Shown: positions 60,226 to 64,000 of the stretch, in pieces | How positions within the stretch are numbered: the stretch's first letter is position 1 | How the letters are laid out: each line of letters opens with the position of its first letter | NCBI RefSeq assembly: GCF_018069625.1 | Contig: NZ_CP072941.1 | Location: 4,774,001 to 4,838,000, forward strand | Origin: Streptomyces yatensis | GTDB taxonomy: Bacteria > Actinomycetota > Actinomycetes > Streptomycetales > Streptomycetaceae | Length of the DNA stretch: 64,000 nucleotides | Direction: 5' to 3' | Program-made: the position numbers and the translations under genes | The notes under the pieces: model-generated | Told to the model about the DNA's origin: nothing | Database searches by the model: none | What the model saw: only the letters and a program-made list of their open reading frames with translations

Positions 60226-60643
60226 CGATCAACACCGTGAACGGGCCGTCGTTCGTGAGCGAGACCTTCATGTCCGCTCCGAACCGGCCCGTTTCCACGT
60301 GCGCGCCCAGCTTCCGCAGCTGGGCCACCACCTCGTCGACGAGCGGTTCGGCGACCCCGCCGGGCGCCGCCGCGTTCCAGGTGGGACGGCGCCCCTTACG
60401 GGCGTCGCCGTAGAGCGTGAACTGGCTGATGACCAGCAGCGGGGCGGCCGTGTCCGAGCAGGACTTCTCGCCCTGGAGGATCCTTACGGACCACAGCTTG
60501 CGGGCGAGCTGGGCCGCCTTCTCCGGAGTGTCGTCATGCGTCACCCCGACCAGCACGCACAGCCCCTGGCCGACGATCTCGCCGACCGTCTCGCCGTCCA
60601 CGACGACGTTTGCCCCGTTCACTCTCTGTACCACAGCTCGCAT
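60218..60643 (-). CDS. dtd: D-aminoacyl-tRNA deacylase
   Basis: Dtd hydrolyses D-amino acids and glycine wrongly attached to tRNA. The 141-residue product is full length: [17 protein letters not shown] start, [16 protein letters not shown] (the SQxTL active motif) and [13 protein letters not shown] at the end (the NxGP cross-subunit motif NDGP). ATG 60643 is the family start. It is divergent from rsiG. Confidence 0.95.
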   Translation of the reverse strand: MRAVVQRVNGANVVVDGETVGEIVGQGLCVLVGVTHDDTPEKAAQLARKLWSVRILQGEKSCSDTAAPLLVISQFTLYGDARKGRRPTWNAAAPGGVAEPLVDEVVAQLRKLGAHVETGRFGADMKVSLTNDGPFTVLIEV

Positions 60644-60789
60644 ACCGACCATCATGCCGTGCGTCCATCCGGGGCCGATCGGGTGGAGAGCCGCTGCACA
60701 GGGAGCATCACTGGTGGCACGATGCGTGCAGGCGGTGCAAGCGGGCAGGAACTGCGGGAATGACGCATCGCTGGAGGGGACGGACACCA

Positions 60790-61428
60790 ATGACCACACC
60801 GGGCACCGGCCAGCCCATGGCCACCGAGGGCCTGCTGCCGCCACGGCCGCCGAGCCAGCGCGGCGGGCGGCTGGCCGACTCCGCCGCCGTGACGGCGCCG
60901 ACCATGGCTCCCACGTCCGCGGCGGCGAGCGGACTGCACGCACTGCGCCTTCCGGAACTGCGGGCGCTGCGCCGCGCGGCACAGGGCGAGGAGGCGGATC
61001 TGAGCTATCTGCGCAGACTGCTGCAGGGCCGGATCGACATCCTCCGCGCCGAGCTGGGCCACCGCCGTGACCCGGCGCCCGCGGCGGCCGCGGCACAGCC
61101 GTCCGCCGCGCTGGTGGACCGGCTGCCGGAGATCCTCGCGGACCTCCCCTCACGGCATCGCTCCTCGGCCCGCCATGTCACCCTCGGGACGCCGCAGGGC
61201 GCCGAGTACGAGCGGCTGGCCGAGGAGATGCTGGCCGAGGTGGGCCTCTCCGATCTGCGGGCCCGTACGGACGAGGAGCTGCGCGGTGCGATGGCCCGCC
61301 TCGTCGGCCATGAGCAGCAGGTGTCGCGGCGGCGGCAGGAGCTGCAGCGGACGGCGGACGGCTGCAGTGCGGAGATCGCGCGCCGGTACCGCGAGGGAGA
61401 GGCGCAGGTGGACGACCTGCTGGCGTAG
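60790..61428 (+). CDS. rsiG: Anti-sigma factor RsiG, c-di-GMP-dependent antagonist of WhiG
   Basis: The 212-residue product contains both copies of the c-di-GMP signature E-x3-S-x2-R-x3-Q-x3-D: E68, S72, R75, Q79, D83 and E175, S179, R182, Q186, D190, each in a predicted long helix. In Streptomyces venezuelae RsiG loaded with c-di-GMP holds the sporulation sigma factor WhiG inactive. The central part is an Ala-rich linker and paired helices. ATG 60790 is 11 nt after GGAGGGG. Confidence 0.93.
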   Translation: MTTPGTGQPMATEGLLPPRPPSQRGGRLADSAAVTAPTMAPTSAAASGLHALRLPELRALRRAAQGEEADLSYLRRLLQGRIDILRAELGHRRDPAPAAAAAQPSAALVDRLPEILADLPSRHRSSARHVTLGTPQGAEYERLAEEMLAEVGLSDLRARTDEELRGAMARLVGHEQQVSRRRQELQRTADGCSAEIARRYREGEAQVDDLLA

Positions 61429-61429
61429 G

Positions 61430-61585
61430 CGTCCGGGGGGTGCTTGCCCAGCCGTCTCCCGGGGGCTCCCGCCGGGGGCTCGCCGAGCGGTCCACCGGGG
61501 GCTCCCGCCGGGGGCTGGCCCAGCCGTCCATCGGGGCTCGCCGAGCGGTCCACCGGGGGCTCGCCGAGCCGTCCACAGGGTGCGG
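61430..61585. repeat. Irregular GC-rich repeats after rsiG
   Basis: Units around CTCGCCGAGCGGTCCACCGG and GGCTCCCGCCGGGGGCT recur four to five times within 155 bp downstream of rsiG, without including its stop codon. No gene is visible before 61662. Confidence 0.75.
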
Positions 61586-61649
61586 TGTGATGAAAGTACC
61601 TGGTCCACAGGCTGGGGAAATCGGCGTGCGGCCGGTGGCGGCGGACGCC

Positions 61650-61655
61650 TAGCGT
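61650..61655 (+). promoter_or_regulatory. Leaderless -10 box (TAGCGT)
   Basis: TAGCGT is followed by GTGGGC and ATG 61662. Confidence 0.5.
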
Positions 61656-61661
61656 GTGGGC

Positions 61662-62909
61662 ATGGCCGTCGAACTCCGCACCCCGCTCGCCGATTCCGAT
61701 CTGACCAGCTGGACCATCGCGCTCAACGCCGGCTTTCTGCGTCCGCCGGAGGCGCCGAAGGAAGAGGTGGAGCTGCGGCGGGAGCAGATGGACCTGTCCC
61801 GCACGCAGGGGGTCTTCGACGGGGACCGCTGCGTCGCCACCTTCCGCAGCTTCGCGCAGCGGCTGACGGCGGTCGGCGGGGCGGACGTCCCCGCCGACGC
61901 GATCAGCAATGTCGCGGTGTCGCCCACCCACCGCCGCCGGGGCCTGCTCAGCCGGATGATGGAGCACGACCTGCGCGCCGCCAAGGAGCGGGGCGACGCG
62001 GCGGCCACCCTGATCGCGGCCGAGTACCCGATCTATGGGCGGTACGGCTTCGGCCCGGCCACCTGGATCACCGAATGGCAGGTGGACGTCCCCCGCGCCG
62101 GGCTCGACCCACGCCACTCGGCTCCGTCGGACGGCGGCCGGGTCGACTTCGCCGATGCCGACGAGGTCCGGAAGCTGGGCCCCGCCCTGCATGAGCGGCT
62201 GCGCGCCCGGCAGCACGGCGTCATCGACCGCCCGGACAGCTGGTGGCGGATCGCCACCGGCCGGCTGCGCTACCCCAACCGCCCCTGGACCGAGCCGTTC
62301 TATGTCCTCTACCGCTCCCCCGACGGCTCGGTGGACGGACTGCTCGCCTATACGGCGGACGACCGCTGGGAGGGCAACAAGCGGCCGCACAACACCGTCA
62401 CCGTGCTCGAGCTGATGGGAGTCACCCCGGCCGCCGAGCGGGCGCTGTGGCACTTCCTGTTCTCCGTCGACTGGGTGACCCGGGTCAACACCGGTAGGCG
62501 CGCCCCGGACGATCTGCTTCCGCTGCTGCTCGGCGACCCCCGCGCCGCCCAGGTCGCCATGCACGCCGACTGGCTGTGGCTGCGCCCGCTGGATGTGCCC
62601 CAGCTCCTGGAGACCCGTACGTACCCGGTCGAGGGCTCGCTGGTGCTCGAGCTGCACGACGCCGCCGGGCTGGCCGGTGGCCGCTATTTCCTGGAGGCGG
62701 GCCCCGACGGCGCGGCGTGTGCGACCACGAGCCGCCCGGCCGACCTGACCATGGACATCGGCGAGTTGGGCACCATATGGCTGGGCGACGAGTCGGCGGT
62801 CCGGCTCGCCTCGCTGGGCCGGATCGCCGAGGAGCGCCCGGGCACGGCGGCACTGGCGGAGCGGCTGCTGCGGACGCCGCGACGCCCCTGGTGCCCCGAC
62901 AGCTTCTGA
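61662..62909 (+). CDS. Eis-type GNAT acetyltransferase
   Basis: A 415-residue protein. The N-terminal GNAT has the acetyl-CoA loop [15 protein letters not shown] (near 90), a second GNAT-like domain follows, and a C-terminal sterol-carrier-like domain ends at CPDSF, the free carboxyl that acts as base in Eis enzymes. Family members acetylate amines such as aminoglycosides or lysines. The natural substrate is unknown. The start is set by a leaderless box. Confidence 0.9.
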   Translation: MAVELRTPLADSDLTSWTIALNAGFLRPPEAPKEEVELRREQMDLSRTQGVFDGDRCVATFRSFAQRLTAVGGADVPADAISNVAVSPTHRRRGLLSRMMEHDLRAAKERGDAAATLIAAEYPIYGRYGFGPATWITEWQVDVPRAGLDPRHSAPSDGGRVDFADADEVRKLGPALHERLRARQHGVIDRPDSWWRIATGRLRYPNRPWTEPFYVLYRSPDGSVDGLLAYTADDRWEGNKRPHNTVTVLELMGVTPAAERALWHFLFSVDWVTRVNTGRRAPDDLLPLLLGDPRAAQVAMHADWLWLRPLDVPQLLETRTYPVEGSLVLELHDAAGLAGGRYFLEAGPDGAACATTSRPADLTMDIGELGTIWLGDESAVRLASLGRIAEERPGTAALAERLLRTPRRPWCPDSF

Positions 62910-62936
62910 GGTGGCGGCGCCCCACCCGACCGGCGC

Positions 62937-63006
62937 TGGGCGGCCGACGCCGGGCGATCGGCGGTCGGCGGTGGGCGGTGGGCGGCCGACGCCGGGCGAT
63001 CGGCGC
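62937..63006. repeat. 42-bp duplication before the soxR stop
   Basis: TGGGCGGCCGACGCCGGGCG begins at 62937 and 62979, with GCGGTCGGCGGTGGGCGG between. It lies immediately downstream of soxR but does not include its stop. Confidence 0.7.
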
Positions 63007-63468
63007 TCAGCAGCAGGACTTGAGCAGTCGGCGCGCGCCCGCGCCCTGCTCACCGAGCCGGTCGTACGGGTTGGCCAGCGCGCATTTGTCGATCGACAGA
63101 CAGCCGCAGCCGATGCAGTCGGTGAGGTGGTCGCGGAGGTTCTCCAGCTGTTCGATGCGCTCGGTGATGTCCGCGTGCCAGCACTCCGAGATCCGGGCCC
63201 AGTCCTCCTTGGTGAGGACATGGTCCTCGGGGAAGAGCCCGAGCACCTCCCGGATTCTCCCCAGCGGGATGCCGACGCGCTGCGAGGAGCGGACGAAGGC
63301 GACGCGGCGGAGCGTATCGCGGGTGTAGCGGCGCTGATTGCTGGAGGTGCGACGGCTGTGGATCAGCCCCTCGCGCTCATAGAAACGCAGCGCGGAGGCG
63401 GGCACTCCGCTCCGCTGCGAGAGCTCGCCGACCGTGAGCTCATGGGTCTTCCAGGTCAATTGCGTCAT
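63007..63468 (-). CDS. soxR: Redox-sensitive MerR-family regulator SoxR
   Basis: The 153-residue product has a MerR winged helix (LTVGELSQRSGVPASALRFYE) and the 2Fe-2S motif C118-x2-C121-x-C123-x5-C129. Redox-cycling compounds oxidise the cluster and turn SoxR into an activator of its target promoters. It is divergent from an FMN reductase gene across 52 bp that hold a MerR-type dyad. In Streptomyces SoxR answers to the organism's own redox-active antibiotics. Confidence 0.95.
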   Translation of the reverse strand: MTQLTWKTHELTVGELSQRSGVPASALRFYEREGLIHSRRTSSNQRRYTRDTLRRVAFVRSSQRVGIPLGRIREVLGLFPEDHVLTKEDWARISECWHADITERIEQLENLRDHLTDCIGCGCLSIDKCALANPYDRLGEQGAGARRLLKSCC

Positions 63469-63483
63469 AGGGCCGAGGGTAGC

Positions 63484-63514
63484 TTGACTTCAACCTTTGT
63501 TTAAGTCCGAGGCT
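63484..63514 (+). promoter_or_regulatory. SoxR-type promoter with 19-bp spacer and dyad
   Basis: TTGACT (63484-63489) and GAGGCT (63509-63514) are spaced 19 bp, the over-long spacing used by MerR activators. The dyad GACTTcAA (63486-63493) with TTtAAGTC (63500-63507) lies between them. Confidence 0.6.
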
Positions 63515-63520
63515 CTTCCC

Positions 63521-64000
63521 ATGGCTACTGACACCGCCGTCTCCACGGCCGCAGCCCCCACCGACACCGACTCCCCCATCCGGCTCGCCGTCATCATCGG
63601 CAGCACTCGCGACGGCCGCTTCGGGCCGAAGGTCGCCGAATGGTTCGCCGGCCATGCGACGCTCCGCTCCGACATGACCGTCGATGTCGTCGACCTGGCC
63701 GAGACCCCGCTGCCCATGGACCTCACCCACCGGCCCGGCCCCGATGACCTCGCGGCCCTGGAGGCCGTGACGCCCCGGCTGGACGCGGCCGACGCGTTCG
63801 CCGTGGTCACGCCCGAGTACAACCACAGCTACCCGGCCTCCCTGAAGAACGCGATCGACTGGCACTTCACCCAGTGGCAGGCCAAGCCGATCGGCTTCGT
63901 CTCCTACGGCGGCATCTCCGGTGGCCTGCGCGCGGTCGAGCATCTGCGGCCGGTCTTCGCCGAGGTCCACGCCGTGACCGTCCGGGACACGGTCAGCTTC
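63521..64000 (+). CDS. NADPH-dependent FMN reductase, 3' end outside window
   Basis: The 160 codons visible show the flavodoxin-like FMN_red fold: LAVIIGSTRDGRFGPKVAEWF (split across the phosphate loop), VVTPEYNHSYPASLKNAID (the FMN-binding family motif) and PIGFVSYGG. ATG 63521 is 6 nt after the -10 candidate. It probably belongs to the SoxR regulon, as flavin reductases do in S. coelicolor. The frame is open at the right edge. Confidence 0.9.
   Translation, partial: MATDTAVSTAAAPTDTDSPIRLAVIIGSTRDGRFGPKVAEWFAGHATLRSDMTVDVVDLAETPLPMDLTHRPGPDDLAALEAVTPRLDAADAFAVVTPEYNHSYPASLKNAIDWHFTQWQAKPIGFVSYGGISGGLRAVEHLRPVFAEVHAVTVRDTVSF

Noticed and set aside
1..64000. tRNA or rRNA genes
   Set aside because: I looked for the T-loop and other conserved RNA signatures in the gaps and found none.

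Overview
The window is high-GC actinobacterial DNA and is almost certainly a Streptomyces chromosome. The evidence is GTG starts, very high third-position GC, and recognisable Streptomyces loci: the sigE-cseA-cseB-cseC cell-envelope stress operon, glnR, nur, rsiG, and a radA/disA pair. Both edges are open: a beta-propeller gene enters from the left, and an FMN reductase gene runs off the right.

Layout. 0-20 kb is housekeeping and stress: PQQ-propeller protein, ilvD, a TetR/sugar-phosphate-isomerase pair, a Ppx/GppA phosphatase, a Cys-rich protein, a sigma/anti-sigma-like membrane protein with a BACON domain, radA, disA (c-di-AMP synthase), mutY and the sigE operon. 20-32 kb is more accessory: VOC and AraC genes, a divergent MFS/TetR efflux pair with a strong operator candidate, an M23 peptidase, a 1,026-residue NACHT NTPase, a decayed DUF397/ATPase regulatory locus, a PIMT-like methyltransferase coupled to a 39-residue peptide, an old-yellow-enzyme reductase and an RRM protein. 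32-39 kb holds a two-component system divergent from a lipoprotein/adaptor/MacB-type ABC operon, followed by a 42-codon strongly cationic peptide. 39-52 kb holds an ABC exporter, a second two-component system with an HtrA-like protease, a LacI regulator, glnR, a hydrolase and a heterodimeric ABC exporter. 52-64 kb carries MoaD-like, membrane and LmeA-like genes, a cysteine-type leader peptide before cysA-DUF1416, then nur, ygfZ, dtd, rsiG, an Eis-like acetyltransferase and soxR with a divergent reductase.

The feature that stands out most is not a gene. At least a dozen genes have their 3' ends, stop codon included, tandemly duplicated beyond the stop. The unit is 13-46 bp (most often 20-24), in 2-6 copies, and once 195 bp. 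Affected genes include ilvD, tetR, the 7.7-kb gene, the BACON gene, radA, mutY, the MFS gene, the M23 gene, the methyltransferase, a histidine kinase, lacI and dtd. I saw no such arrays in the divergent promoter regions. Two convergent gaps (7.9-8.5 and 13.6-14.0 kb) hold composite repeats bounded by inverted copies of the same 31-bp sequence.

A second recurring pattern is the leaderless start: a TANNNT hexamer 6-7 nt before the start codon of about a dozen genes. In S. coelicolor the sigE locus (SCO3356) and the glnR/nur loci (SCO4159/SCO4179) lie far apart. Their presence within about 27 kb here points to a rearrangement breakpoint, or an assembly join, between roughly 20 and 41 kb.
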